Positions 1-9,674 of a stretch of DNA of 64,000 nt are shown piece after piece. Every line of letters starts with the position of its first letter. The first letter of the stretch is position 1. A program made the translations under genes and the position numbers. This DNA is from JAQGMV01 sp963828715 (GTDB taxonomy: Bacteria; Pseudomonadota; Gammaproteobacteria; Burkholderiales; SG8-41): the NCBI GenBank assembly GCA_963828715.1, contig CAWHFX010000013.1, positions 1 to 64,000 of the forward strand, read 5' to 3'. Under the pieces are notes generated by a model that searched no databases, was not told the origin of the DNA, and was given only the letters and a program-made list of their open reading frames with translations.

Positions 1-316
1 CCAGGTTGACCAGCTCGTGCGCGTGCCGGCCAGCGACATACCTCGTGGGGCCGCGACGACTGGTCTGGTGCATACTCAGGTCGGCCGAGCCTGAGACCCA
101 CCTGTTCGATGCGTCCCTGCCACAACCGGTCATCCTTCCCGCCCCGCTACGCCGACGGGGTGGTTCCGGACCAGCCGCCCGCGAACGGCCGCGATGAATA
201 CGCCCCATCATCACGAGGACGGCCGCGGTGATTACGCCTCATCACGGCGCGATAGCGCAAGAGCGTTCCCCGCATAGGGCTCAACCGTCCCTGGAGGAGT
301 CGTCCGGGCGAATGGG
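1..316. other. No recognisable gene; short imperfect direct repeat
   Basis: I see no reading frame with recognisable family features here. Two related stretches at about 184-214 and 221-250 share the pattern acggccgcgRtgaWtacgcc followed by catcacg, an imperfect direct repeat of about 28 bases. The stretch lies downstream of the broken minus-strand gene that ends at 317. It could hold the degraded end of another gene beyond the left edge. Confidence 0.3.
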
Positions 317-3300
317 TCACGGGCCACGCAGGGTTCCATCCGGCGGGGCCGCATGGAGCCGGAAGGCCACCTCGTTCGATCTCCCCTCGCCCAGCCCGGA
401 GGCTGCACGAAAGGTGAGCCGGAACCGGTAGAGGCCCGGCCTCGTCAGGTCGAACCAGTCGTTCAGGTCCAGGGTGAAGGCGTCGAACGCCTCGGTGGGG
501 ATGAGAGTGCGGGCGGCGTCGCCGGGCGTGAAGCGAGCCTGGCGGCGGGGTGTCAAACCCGCCGGGCCGGGGATAGGTTCTCGGGTGGGAGCACCGGGGC
601 GGGTTCCTGGGTGAACGTCAGCAACTGGTCGATCCCCCTCCGCAGCACGGGGCCTCCCGGCTCCTGACGAGAGAACTCCGTGGGCACCCGCAGCTCCAGG
701 CCGGCACGGTTGCGGAGCAGGACGGTCACACGCAGCGGTCGGCCCGCGGCGAAACCGGCCTCGTGGCCTCGGGACCTCCTTGATGGGGGAGATCCGGCAG
801 GCGGACCTGGCAGTCAACCGGCTCGGACAACGCCCCTCAGCGGGAACTGTCCTCCGGGAACTCGATCTCCTCGGCGGGCACCCGGGCCAGACGTGGCCGC
901 CGACGAAGCCGAGAGAGCTTCGCCGGCGGCCGTCGCGGAGGACTTCCTCGGCCTGCCAGACCCGGCCGGCCATGCTGGTCGTGGTTCGGTGCTGCGGGCC
1001 GGTCCGGGGTCGACGGGCTCGCTGGATGGAAGGGAAGTCCGATCGCCGACCCATTTCGCTTCCGAGGGGCGGGCAGGACCACGGGACGACCCGGCGGGTC
1101 ACCCCCTCGCCTTCGAGCGAGAAGATGGCCAGGCCCCTTCTCGGACCTCCTCGCGGGTCGCCGGGTGGTCGAGCGGGGGAAGGCCGGGCGCACTTGTGCG
1201 GGAAGTCGCCGAGGAGTGGATTCCTGCATGCGCGGGTGCGTCGGGCGACAGGCGAATCGCTCGCCGTACCGCGGTCGAGGAACGCCGCCATGCTCGGCGA
1301 GGCCCCGTCGCGCTCGGCTCGGGCCAGTACAGCTCGAAGGGCGGGGAGCCTTCGAGGCGGCCGAGCTCCCAGGCGTAGAAGTCACCCATCCGGAAGGGGA
1401 CCTCGACGCCGGGCTTCGGGGCGCGGGGGTCGACCTTGGGTGGCCGCCGGCCGCCCGACCAGCCGCGAGGTCATCTCGATACTGGAGCCCGCCCGTCGGA
1501 CAGGCACGCCGTGCCGGCGGGGGTCCGGTCTGGAGGGCCGACGGAGCATACTTGCGGAAGGCGGCGACGCCGACCACGGCGAGGCGATCATCGGCCGAAG
1601 CTCGTAGGCGGCCCGATTCGGCTGCCCGTGCCGATCAGCGGGACCCAGGCGGATTTCGGGTCGTGGAACAGCCACTCGGCCAGCTCGGCGAGCGTCGGTC
1701 GCGGGGGCGGGTCTCCGCCAGAACGGCTCCAGGGCCGCGATCGGGATCGGTTCGCAGCCGCCTGCGGGCCCGGTCGTGCGGCATCATCTCGGCGTAGTCG
1801 CCGGGCCGCGTCGGGGTCGTCCCCGGCCCGGGCGCGGTGCGAGGCGAATCGCGGCGATCGCGACCCCGGTGCTGGTTCCGCAGTCCCGGTCGTCCGGCCG
1901 GGCGTCCGCACGGCAGATCCGCGGTCGAGCGCGCGGAGCTCGGGCCGGGCGGCCGCGGCGTCCCAGGCGCGAGCATCCCGGCCATCGGGCAGGCCTCGTC
2001 CGTTCGAGAGGTGGTCGGTGACCGCGAGGGGGACTTGAGCCTCGCGTCACGCGGCGGGCCATCAGCACGGAGACGGTCGGGTCGTGCCCCTGACGCAGAG
2101 CGCTTCCCCGCGGAGTCGGGGCCGCTCCCGGGCGTCGTGAGCGGGGTAGACGTGCCGTCTGGACGAAGACGGTGCTCCGCGGGACGATCGAGACGTTCCC
2201 GGCCGGTGTTGGCGGCGGCGGCCTGGAGCCACCGTCGGCCGCGGCCCGGTCGTCGGCCAGGATCCGATACCAGCGCTCAGCGGGCGGGACGTCCTTGTCT
2301 CTCCCAGTACGCCCGGACCGCGGCGGCGACGCTTCCCGACGGCCCTTGCCCCGCCAGCGGTCGTCGCCGGTGACGTCGGCGCCGAAGGCCGAGGTCTTGA
2401 GGATGTCCGGCCAGGGCGATGAACGCCGCCTCGCCGACCGTGCATGAAACGTGCGACCCCGGGAGAAGTCGCGCCCGAAGGAGACCGACCGAGTCAGGCG
2501 GCGTCACGCTCCAGGACGTCGATCAAGCGGCTCGACGGCCGCCTCGCCCTGCTCGATCAGCGTCCGCACGATCGGGCTCTCGCCCAGGCCGATGCCGCCG
2601 GGCTGGCCCCACTGGCGGACGGCGACTTGGTCGAGTGTCGCGGATCAGGGCGGCGATGCGCCGGGCCGAGTCGCGCCCCGGGCGGGGGGACGGCCGGCGT
2701 CTCGGCTCCTTCGGCCCGCCGTTCCTGGTCGGCCAGCAGTGCGGGCAACGGGCCGAGGAAGTCGATGGACGGGCCTCGGCCTCTTGGCGCGGACGGCGCC
2801 CGGGGCGCGGGCAGGCTCTGCGTCCGGATCTCGGCGGCCACCGCCTGCTGGAGCGGTCCAGCCGGCGGGCGTCGTCCAGGGCGATCGTCGTCGCCCCTCA
2901 TGTGGGCGCAGACGGCCCGATCGACAGTGCCCAGGCCCGGTCGGACGCCAGCGACAGGTACGAGATGCCGTAGGCGGTCAGGTCGCGTCCCGTCTGGTCG
3001 GGGCGTCCCGGCCGTGCCCGCGCGCCCAGACCTGCTCGGCCAGGTCGGCGCGGCCGAGCCGGAGCAGCAGGCAGACCTTGATCGGCATGGACTGTCGACG
3101 GCGACGGCCTGCTCCTCGTGGAAGCCCCATAGCCCAAGCCCAGGCGGGAGGCCGATCCATGAAGCTTCGGGTTGACGTCTCGATACTTCCGCACGGCCTC
3201 GGCCAGGCGCGGACGTCGGCCTCCAGGTCCGCCCTCGTCGACCTCGGAGACGACCGGGTAGACCATGCCGTTCCAACCGACGGCGAAGCGTGGCCCGCCG

Positions 3301-3636
3301 TCCGGAGGCGGCAGGACCCAGCCGTGCGTCGGGGCGATCGAGCTGCCGCCCCAGACGCTGCCGACGCCCGACCTCGATCGCGCGGTATTCGCAGCCGCGG
3401 GGGTCGGCCAATCCCTGGTCGAAGAGGGTTGCCGTGGCGGTGACGAGGAACTTCGGCAACCGCGTCTCGGGGGGCGTCCACGGCTGGTCGTGCCCGGGAG
3501 GGTCGGGGATGCGGCTCCCCTCGAAGCGGGGCGCCGGGCGATGGGGCGGCTGGGCGGTGAGGCTCGTGGCCAAGGACAAGGCCAGGCAGCCGAGGGAGGC
3601 GAGCCGTCGGAACCGAATGGACGGCCTGGTCCTCAT
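317..3636 (-). pseudogene. Large secreted planctomycete-type protein, shattered by frameshifts
   Basis: The start at 3636 has GAGGA upstream and opens a signal peptide (MRTRPSIRFRRLASLG, then a Leu/Ala-rich core). Protein-like sequence continues on the minus strand but hops between all three frames: a segment with LADPRGCEYRAIEVG near 3380, VYPVVSEVDEG near 3250, LGLWGFHEEQAVAVDSP near 3110, AAAVRAYWERQ near 2300, LAEWLFHDPKSAWVPLIGTG near 1650, MGDFYAWELGRLEG near 1370, and an ending with YRFRLTFRAASGLGEGRSN near 390. Restored, it would be about 1,100 residues, a size and style I associate with exported proteins of unknown function in Isosphaera- and Singulisphaera-like planctomycetes. I infer one gene broken by many small indels, probably sequencing errors. 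The function is unknown. Confidence 0.5.
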
Positions 3637-3832
3637 GGTGTCGTCCTCGTTGTGCGGGATCGGCATCGTCCGGCCACCGTCAATCCGCCCATTCGAGGGG
3701 TCCTGGGCGTCCGATTACCCCGGGCCAGCAGGTCCAGCTTATCGGATCAGGGGACACCCGCCAGCCACGGCTCGGCCCCCAAACGGCCTCCTCTCCGCTT
3801 CGAGGTGACCCGACGCGTGCCGTCTTTGCTGA

Positions 3833-3856
3833 TAGCTAACGCGATGTGCAAGTTTC
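3833..3856. repeat. Left terminal inverted repeat of the IS982 element
   Basis: Reads TAGCTAACGCGATGTGCAAG and then TTTC. It is the exact reverse complement of 6294-6317. The transposase stop codon (complement of 3855-3857) lies across its inner edge. Confidence 0.85.
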
Positions 3857-4748
3857 AGGCGGCCATCAGCCGGTCGAACTGCAGCGGCGAGATCGTGGCC
3901 CGGACCGTCAGGCAGATCAGGACCGTATGGCTGAGGATCTTGCGGATCACCCGGTGGACCAGGTGCCACAGGTCCCGCGCCCACGTCTGCTTCATGCGGT
4001 ACCGCATCGGCCAGCTGGCCGTTGACCGTCTCGATCCGGTACCGCACCGACGCCAGCCGCGCCGACCGCGCCGCGGTCCGGGTCCCGCGTCTTGTGGTAG
4101 TACGGCGCATGCAAGCGTCACCCCGCCGGCCGCCAGCCGCCGCCGCATCGCCGGGTTCCAGTAGCCCCGGTCGCCGATGCCCACGCTCCCCGGCGGCGGG
4201 CCCAACGCCGGCGAGCACCGCCGCGTCGGCGGCCCGGGCCGAGGTCAGCCAGGTAGGCCAGGATCACCCCCTCGCGGCTGGTCCGCAGGTGCAGCCGGAA
4301 GCCGTAGAAGGTGCCGCTTGCGCAGGTGGTCGTAGCCGTAGTCGGCCACCCCCGCGAACCGGCGGCAGAAGGTGGCGCGGGCGAACTGGCAGGCGTCGAT
4401 CGGCAGGCTGTCGACCAGCCACCGCGGGTCGTCGCCGGCGAGCCAGTGGGCCAGCCGCCGCTGGATCAGCTGCTTGACCCGCCAGAGGTTGGCGGCCTGG
4501 CGGACGAAGGTGGTGCGGTGGACGCGGGCCAGGGCGGGGAACTCGGCGGCGTGGTAGCGGCGGAAGTGGCGGAAGAGGTCGCGGTCGGCGTCCAGGCCCC
4601 AGAACTCGCCGACGATCTCGATGGTGATGACCTCGCTGTCGGCGAGCGTCGGCTGGGGGCCGCGCTGGCGGAGTCGGCCGAGGTCGAGGGCTTTCAATTC
4701 GTCGTCGATGAGGCAGAATACCACGAGCAGGAGCTCCTGCGGGGTCAT
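3855..4748 (-). pseudogene. IS982-family transposase, frameshifted
   Basis: DDE transposase that would mobilise the surrounding IS982 element. The ATG at 4748 is preceded by AGGAGG six bases upstream. The N-terminal part (MTPQELLLVVFCLIDD, then LADSEVITIEIVGEFWGLD, HRTTFVRQAANLW and LVDSLPIDACQFAR) is in one frame from 4748 to about 4290. A second frame then carries VGIGDRGYWNP (4200-4150), and a third carries YRIETVNGQLAD followed by MKQTWARDLWHLVHRV and ends in QFDRLMAA at 3855. These are typical IS982 sequences in the right order, over about 297 codons. At least two frame changes, plus loss of the upstream region to the inner element, mean it is unlikely to be active as written. Some of the frame changes may be sequencing errors. 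Confidence 0.8.
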
Positions 4749-4850
4749 GGCGGTCCTCCTTCGGATCGGGTGGGTGGTACCGCCGATCATGGAGGGGACC
4801 GCCAGCCCTTTTCCAGCCCCAATACCGTCCAACGGGGTTGCCAAATAGAA

Positions 4851-4901
4851 AGCCTCCGACCAGCATGAGTTTGCCACAACTCCATGACTGGTCAGGAGGC
4901 T
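4851..4901 (+). promoter_or_regulatory. Hairpin masking the ribosome binding site of the IS4-type transposase
   Basis: The 13 bases at 4851-4863 (agcctccgaccag) pair with 4888-4901 with one bulged A. Pairing can continue inward (cat with atg, gagtt with aactc), each step with a single bulge. The AGGAGG that serves the GTG start at 4905 lies wholly inside the right arm. Transcripts entering from outside would fold and hide it, whereas a transcript starting between the arms would not. Known IS10/IS50-type elements use this arrangement against read-through. The structure was read by eye and not folded by software. Confidence 0.55.
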
Positions 4902-4904
4902 ACG

Positions 4905-6273
4905 GTGATCGACATCAGCAAGGAGGCCGACGCCTTCGCGTCCTGGCCCACTCGCGAGCGACTCCGCGCCCTGAAACGTATCATCCCCCGCGCCCGCGTG
5001 GAAGAAGTCCTCGCCCGAACCGGCCACGACCGCGCCCACTGCCCCCGGCTGCCGGGCTGGTTCCTGGTCTGGTTCGTCATCGCCCTGGGCCTGTTCTGCC
5101 GCGACTGCTACCGCCAGGTCTTCCGCTGGCTCCAGCCCTTCCGCACCGGGCGGCACGCCGCGACGCACCACCTTCTGCGAGGCCCGCAAGCGCCTGGGCG
5201 TCGCCCCCATGCGCCTCCTGGCCGAGCAGGTCATCCGCCTGCAAGGCAAGCCCGACCACCCCGGGCGCGTTCTACCGCGGGATGCGGACCATGGCCCTCG
5301 ACGGCTTCGTCGTCGACGTGCCCGATACCCCGGCCAACGAGCGGGCCTTCGGCCGCCCCGGCAGCGGCCGCGCCCCGGCGGCCTTCCCCCAGGCCCGCGT
5401 CCTGGCCCTGTGCGAGACCGGCAGCCATGTCCTCTGGCGGTCGCTGATCAAGCCGTGCTCCCGCGGCGAGGTCACCATGGCCCACTACCTGCTGCGCTTC
5501 CTCCAGCCGGACATGCTGCTGCTGTGGGACCGCAACTTCCTCAGCTACCAGACCGTCTCCGAGGTGCGCCAGCGGCGGGCGCATCTGCTGGCCCGGATCA
5601 AGTCGAACCTGATCTTCGAGCCGATCCGGGTCCTGGACGACGGCTCGTACCTGGCCAAGCTCTACCGCAGTGCCGCCGACCGGCGGAAGGACCGCGACGG
5701 CATCCTGGTGCGGATCATCGAGTACACCTTCGACGATCCCGGCCGCCCCGGCTCGGGCGAGCCGCATCGGCTGCTGACGACGCTGCTGGATGAGGAGCTC
5801 GACCCGGCCGAGACCTTGATCGTGCTCTACCACGAGCGGTGGGAGGAAGAAGCTCACGATCGATGAATTGAAGACCCATCAACGCGAACGTCCGGTGCTG
5901 CGGAGCCAGACGCCCGGCGGCGTGGTGCAGGAGTTGTACGGCCTGCTGCTGGGGCACTACGTCATCCGGGTGCTGATGCAGGAGGCGGCGGCGAGCCAGG
6001 GGATCGACCCGCAACGGCTCTCGTTCACCGGGACGTTGAAGATCCTGCGGTGCCGGTTGCCCGAGTGCCCGGCGAGCCGCCGGGGTCTGCAGCCGGTGGT
6101 ATCACGACCTGGTGGCCGAGATCGCCGAGGAGGTGCTGCCGGAGCGTCGCAACCGGATCAACCCGCGGGTCATCAAGCGGAAGATGAGCAACTGGAGGAA
6201 GAAGCGGCCCGAGCATCGCCACTATCCTCAGCCCACCAAGGAGTTTGCCGAGGCAATCGTCATGCGCCGTTGA
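4905..6273 (+). pseudogene. IS4-family transposase, frameshifted
   Basis: DDE transposase of the nested element. I chose GTG 4905 because AGGAGG sits five bases upstream; ATG 4884 is in frame but has no good site. Order of parts: N-terminal IS4 domain with VEEVLARTGHDRAHCPRLPG and WFVIALGLFCRDCYRQVF; a frame change near 5160; then MALDGFVVDVPDTPANERAFG (first Asp), DMLLLWDRNFLSYQT (second Asp) and YHERWEEE (Glu and the YREK motif) in a second frame. After a frame change at about 5855 it continues LTIDELKTHQRERPVLRSQTP, and a last one near 6090 leads to the tail ending at the stop 6271-6273, inside the right terminal repeat. It would be about 456 residues if restored. At least three indels make it non-functional as written, though sequencing error is plausible. 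Confidence 0.75.
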
Positions 6274-6293
6274 ACGGTATTGGGTCTAGCCCG

Positions 6294-6317
6294 GAAACTT
6301 GCACATCGCGTTAGCTA
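6294..6317. repeat. Right terminal inverted repeat of the IS982 element
   Basis: Exact reverse complement of 3833-3856. It lies only nine bases beyond the end of the nested IS4-type element, so just 33 bases of the IS982 element remain on this side. Confidence 0.85.
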
Positions 6318-6466
6318 GGGCGTTGCCCGCCCTCATAGCCCCCGCTCAGGGTCATGACATGCTGCCCTCTCCCCCAGGCCACGGCCCATGCCCAGAGCAT
6401 CCCGGCCCCAGGAAGTCCCCGATGCCCCCGGTCAGAGATCCCAGTCAACGTGACGTTCGCATGGAC

Positions 6467-7472
6467 TCAGCGACGCCCCCCCAGGATGCCCCTGACGAGC
6501 GACCCCGCCCGGTCGAGGGGGCCCCTACGACCCACCCGATAGACCTCCACATGAGCGGGCCCATCGCCCGGGAAGGGCACGACCAGGGGGTACGGTGGGC
6601 CGAGGAGTGGATAGGGCGGGGGGAAGCCACCACGCCACGCAGGGACGCCCCAAGGGTCAAATCCGACGACGGGAGGGCCAGCGGGACCGTCGGCATCCGC
6701 GCCCTCTGGCATAAGGATCCAACCGGCCGGTTCCGTCCGAGCCAGCCGGTCGGAGCCGGGGCCTCGGGTCGTCCGGGTCTACCCCATAGGGGGCTGTGGT
6801 GATCGCCCAGGATCGACACGCCGGTCCCCGGGATTCTCCCCGTAGGGGAAGCGGGTCGCGTCGGCTGGCGGCCGGGAGACGTGTGACGAGTGGCCGCAGC
6901 CCGATCGCCACCGTCGTCAGGAGGAATGGCGTCCGGGAGTTCGGAGGCGAGCACGGCACCGCGCCCGGCGGGGATCCGCTCCCAGCGGCCTCCCCGGAAG
7001 GCCCAGCCGTCGGACCGGCGGACCCAACGGGCCGGAGCCCATTCCCAGCCGGGCTGGACCTTGGCCCAGAAGCCTGGCGTCCAGACCAAGTCCTCGCCGT
7101 CGGGGACGTACTCGCCCGGCACGAAGAAGGTCTCGGGACCGGGGGCCGGGCCGATCGTCTCCGCTGGGCGGTCGGCGGGAGGCCCCTGCGTGCGCGAGTC
7201 GACGCGGCCGCCGGGGGCGGGGACCCTGCTGATCGCCTCCCCAGGACGGTCGGACGGCTGGGAGGTCCGGGCCGGGGCGGCTTCCGGGGCCGGGCCCCGG
7301 AGCCTCTCGGGGAGCGGCTCCACGCCCGGCGAGAGCGCGACGCGGCCGTCGTCCTGGGGCATCTCGACCGGGCCTTCCAGGGCGGAAGGTCATCGGTCTG
7401 TGCCCTGGCCAGATGGGGGCCGCCGAGCAGGAGTATGCCCAGGAGCAGCGTCCAGATGAGGGGAGGATTCAT
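6467..7472 (-). pseudogene. Secreted Pro/Trp-rich protein with WxPGxW-type repeats, frameshifted
   Basis: The ATG at 7472 opens a clear signal peptide (MNPPLIWTLLLGILLLGG, then PHLARAQ). After a frame change near 7380, a Pro/Arg-rich linker leads to FFVPGEYVPDGEDLVWTPGF, then WEWAPARWVRR and GWAFRGGRWERIPAG at about 7150-6960, a run of Trp-Pro-Gly and Arg-Trp repeats like the YXWXGXW-type exported proteins common in planctomycetes and proteobacteria. The tail, in another frame (FDPWGVPAWRGGFPPPYPLL to RGILGGRR), ends at 6467. Restored length is about 335 residues. Such repeats are thought to be envelope-associated, but no activity is known. Broken by at least two indels. Confidence 0.5.
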
Positions 7473-7650
7473 GGGGAGGGTCCCGCGGGGTTGATCGACG
7501 ACGATGCAACGGGGGCTACGCATCTCGCTGCGCCAATCATCCGGCGGGACGGCCATCGGGGCGGGTTGCGGGCGGCGAATTCCCCCGGTTCGATGAGCGG
7601 AGGGCCTGCGGGCTCTTCCGGGCAGGACGTGGGCGATCGTGGCGGAGATC
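7473..7650. other. Spacer with no identifiable gene
   Basis: The stretch between the Trp/Pro-rich protein and the oxidoreductase fragment shows only short protein-like bits on the minus strand in changing frames. The last of these may be decayed continuation of the oxidoreductase. I see no promoter or terminator. Confidence 0.25.
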
Positions 7651-7881
7651 GAGCGCGGTGACGCCGACCATCGGCTGTCCTTGTACGGCGGGGCCAGCGT
7701 AGGAGGCGCGGTCGCTCATCCGGCCGCGCTTTAGGGGTCCAGCGACAGGTAGATCGTGAGGGCAAGGACTGGCCAGGGCCCGGCTCGGGGACGGGCGCCT
7801 CGACCAGGGCGAAGTTGTCCTCGGTCGGCCGCCGGTCGGGCGGCTCTTGAGCACGACGTGGCGGTTCACGGTCTCGGGCAT
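7651..7881 (-). pseudogene. N-terminal fragment of an NADP-dependent MDR oxidoreductase
   Basis: From the ATG at 7881 the minus strand reads MPETVNRHVVLKSRPTG. In the neighbouring frame it continues with RPTEDNFALVEAPVPEPGPG-like sequence, then GRMSDRASYAGP and GQPMVGVT. This is the N-terminal half of the medium-chain reductase family that includes curcumin/zingiberenone reductase (about 335 residues). The Rossmann NADP-binding domain and the rest of the protein are absent: the similarity fades near 7650. I call it a truncated remnant, with at least two frame changes inside. Loss of the C-terminal part is real in this sequence but could be an assembly effect. Confidence 0.5.
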
Positions 7882-8154
7882 CGGGGAGGCTCCTTCGCCG
7901 GACCGACGGGGCGATGGCCCGTCGCGCGGCGTCGACACCGCCATCCTCGCCGTCTCGGGCTGGATCGACAAGAGGATCCGGCGTTGGGACGACGCGTCGA
8001 TGCCTCGACGGCTGGGCGGCGCATCGTGCTTTTCACGACACGCTGCCCCCGGGAATCGGGCCGGAGTAGTGGACGAGGGGAAGGAGACCGGGCGGTCCCG
8101 AGTTGTCGCAACGATCCCGACGGGGCCAGGGCCGACTGTCACGCTTGGGGGTCA

Positions 8155-9210
8155 TCATGCCCGTCGCGGCAGCGTCGGCCCCGGGAACAGCCCGCGAAGC
8201 TCCCGGGAGCGGTCGACCAGCGCCTGCAACTGCTGCCGGATCATGGCCGCCTGCTCCGGCGTCGGCCGCATGTCCGACGGCAGCCGGGGGACGTCCATGG
8301 CGGTCTTCTCGACGAAGTAGTGCGCCGCATCCAACTGGCCCCTTCATCTTGGCGTACGTCTTCTACGGCGGCCCCTCATTCCCGCCCGCCTCGCGGGACC
8401 GCCGGCGGGCCCCGCGCCTTTCTTGCCCCTCGCCGCCTCCGCCGTCCCGCGCCCCTGACCAGCCGGAGGAGCCGCCGCGAGCCCGCGACGATCCCCTCCA
8501 GGTGACCTCGGATCGCGACACCCTCCTCGCGCGTCGGTCGCAGGGCCTTGAGGATCGCGGGGGCGGCGGCGGCGCAGGCGTCGACGTGGCCGAGGGCGCG
8601 CCCCAGGCGGCTGGCGACCTTGGCGAAGTCCCTCGTGTCCATGGGCCAGGTGCCGGCCTCCGGCCGGCCCACGGCGCCAGGCCCTCGGCGGAGCGCTCCA
8701 TCGCGTGAACGTTGCCGTTCGGGGCCCTTCCGGGCGATGGACAGGATCACGTCCCACTTGAGGCCGCCGGGCAACAGCAGCAGCCGGAGGGTTCCCACGC
8801 CGCAGTTCCTGGAGATGACCTCGACGGCCTCGGCGAGCTTGGCGTCGGCCCGCATCTGCGGTCCGTCGACTCCGTACTCCCGGGCGAGGCGCTGTGATGC
8901 CACCTGCCCGACAGAGCCTCGGGCGAACGACAGGCCCTCCAGCCAGCCGCCGGCCCGCCGGCGGCGGTCGGTCAGCCCACCCTGCAACGCCGCATCGGCC
9001 TCGACCAGGACCCGCATGCCGCGCAGGAAGACCGCCGCGATCGGCGCAGGTCGCGGCGGGCCTGCTGGTCGGCGATGACCCAGCGGAGGGCGGCGTGACG
9101 GTCGGGCAGGTCGACCTCGGTGACTGGGAAGGCCAGGCCGCGGCGGCGGCAGATCGCATGGCGGTCGTGCCCCGAGAGCAGGATCCCGCGACCGGCCCAG
9201 TCGCGGCGCG
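8155..9210 (-). pseudogene. ParB-like nuclease-domain protein, frameshifted and cut at its N-terminus
   Basis: The minus strand carries ILLSGHDRHAICRRRGLAFP, VTEVDLPDRHAALRWVIADQ and QARRDL (about 9200-9060), the ParB/Srx-fold core (D/S-G-H-x-R-hydrophobic plus the NxxRR-type helix). A frame change leads to LFARGSVGQVASQRLAREYG-like sequence, then AEAVEVISRNCGVGTLRLLL, KWDVILSIARK and RDFAKVASRLGRALGH. The tail, again in another frame, reads LDAAHYFVEKTAMDVPRLP and RQQLQALVDRSRELRGLFPG, stopping at 8155. In planctomycetes such proteins often lie on plasmids or integrated elements. The sequence upstream of about 9210 no longer fits the family, so the gene appears cut at a junction. Several indels; assigned from the motif only. 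Confidence 0.5.
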
Positions 9211-9240
9211 AATCCGGCGGGCGCCGAAATGTTTCAGCGT
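9205..9240. other. Probable junction between two unrelated genomes
   Basis: To the left, minus-strand sequence is ParB-like up to about WAGRGILLSGH. To the right, minus-strand sequence belongs to a different unknown gene (DTDLEAHVATLKHFGARRI). Gene style also changes from planctomycete-like to betaproteobacterial. The exact base cannot be fixed by eye. Confidence 0.4.
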
Positions 9241-9620
9241 GGCGACATGTGCCTCGAGATCGGTGTCGCACGGGCAGTCCGCTCCGGGATTGCGCCTCGG
9301 CGAGCAGCTCGCGCATTTTCGCGCCGAGCGTGGAGCGATCGTACGCCGCTCAGCGCGATGCTGATCGACTTTGCGTTTGGCGAAGAGGTCGACCGCGTCT
9401 CAGACGCGGGCAGCTCCCGCTCGACCGGTTCCAGACTGTGGCCCTGCAGATTGAGGCCGGTCGTGACGGCATCATGCCCTCGGCGCGACGCGGTAGAACT
9501 GGATACGCGTCCATGTCCGTGTAGCGGTGCGGGATGATGTAGCCCAGGTTGACCACGGAGAGATGATGTCCATCGGGGAACGCCTTCACGGCCGCAGAGG
9601 GGGCGACATTGTTACGTCCC
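9216..9620 (-). pseudogene. Unrecognised protein fragment, frameshifted
   Basis: Minus-strand sequence with protein-like character runs from about 9620: AVKAFPDGHHLSVVNLGYII, PHRYTDMDAYPVLPRRA, then in another frame TTGLNLQGHSLEPVERELPA, then VDLFAKRKVDQHRAE, then AYDRSTLGAKMRELLAEAQS and finally DTDLEAHVATLKHFGARRI near 9225, where it meets the suspected junction. I do not recognise the family. The codons after frame correction look typical of the betaproteobacterial side, so this is probably a C-terminal gene fragment cut by the junction. At least four frame changes in 400 bases. Confidence 0.3.
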
Positions 9621-9674
9621 GCTCCGGCGCGTGCAACGTCCGGAACCCGACGCAGGTATGCAGTTGGATGACAT

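Larger units (their letters stand above)
4818..6284. mobile_element. IS4-family insertion sequence nested in the IS982 element
   Basis: The terminal inverted repeats are CCCAATACCGTCCAACG at 4818-4834 and CGTTGAACGGTATTGGG at 6268-6284, matching at 16 of 17 positions. The element is about 1,467 bp and encodes one transposase on the plus strand. The flanks TCCAGC (left) and TCTAGC (right) differ at one base and may be a decayed or misread target duplication. Because it lies inside another IS, it arrived after the IS982 element. Confidence 0.8.
3833..6317. mobile_element. IS982-family insertion sequence, interrupted by an IS4-family element
   Basis: The ends are a perfect 24-base inverted repeat (3833-3856 and 6294-6317). 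The outermost six bases, TAGCTA, are palindromic and so also form a direct repeat, which may be the target duplication. Removing the inner element (4818-6284) leaves about 1,018 bp, the usual IS982-family size. The transposase gene is on the minus strand and its stop codon overlaps the left repeat. The inner element lies between the transposase start and its nearer end, so it separates the gene from its own end sequence and probably its promoter. Confidence 0.8.

Noticed and set aside
3833..6317. Composite transposon bounded by the 24-base repeats
   Set aside because: The two transposases are of different families and the space is fully explained by one IS inside another; no cargo gene remains.
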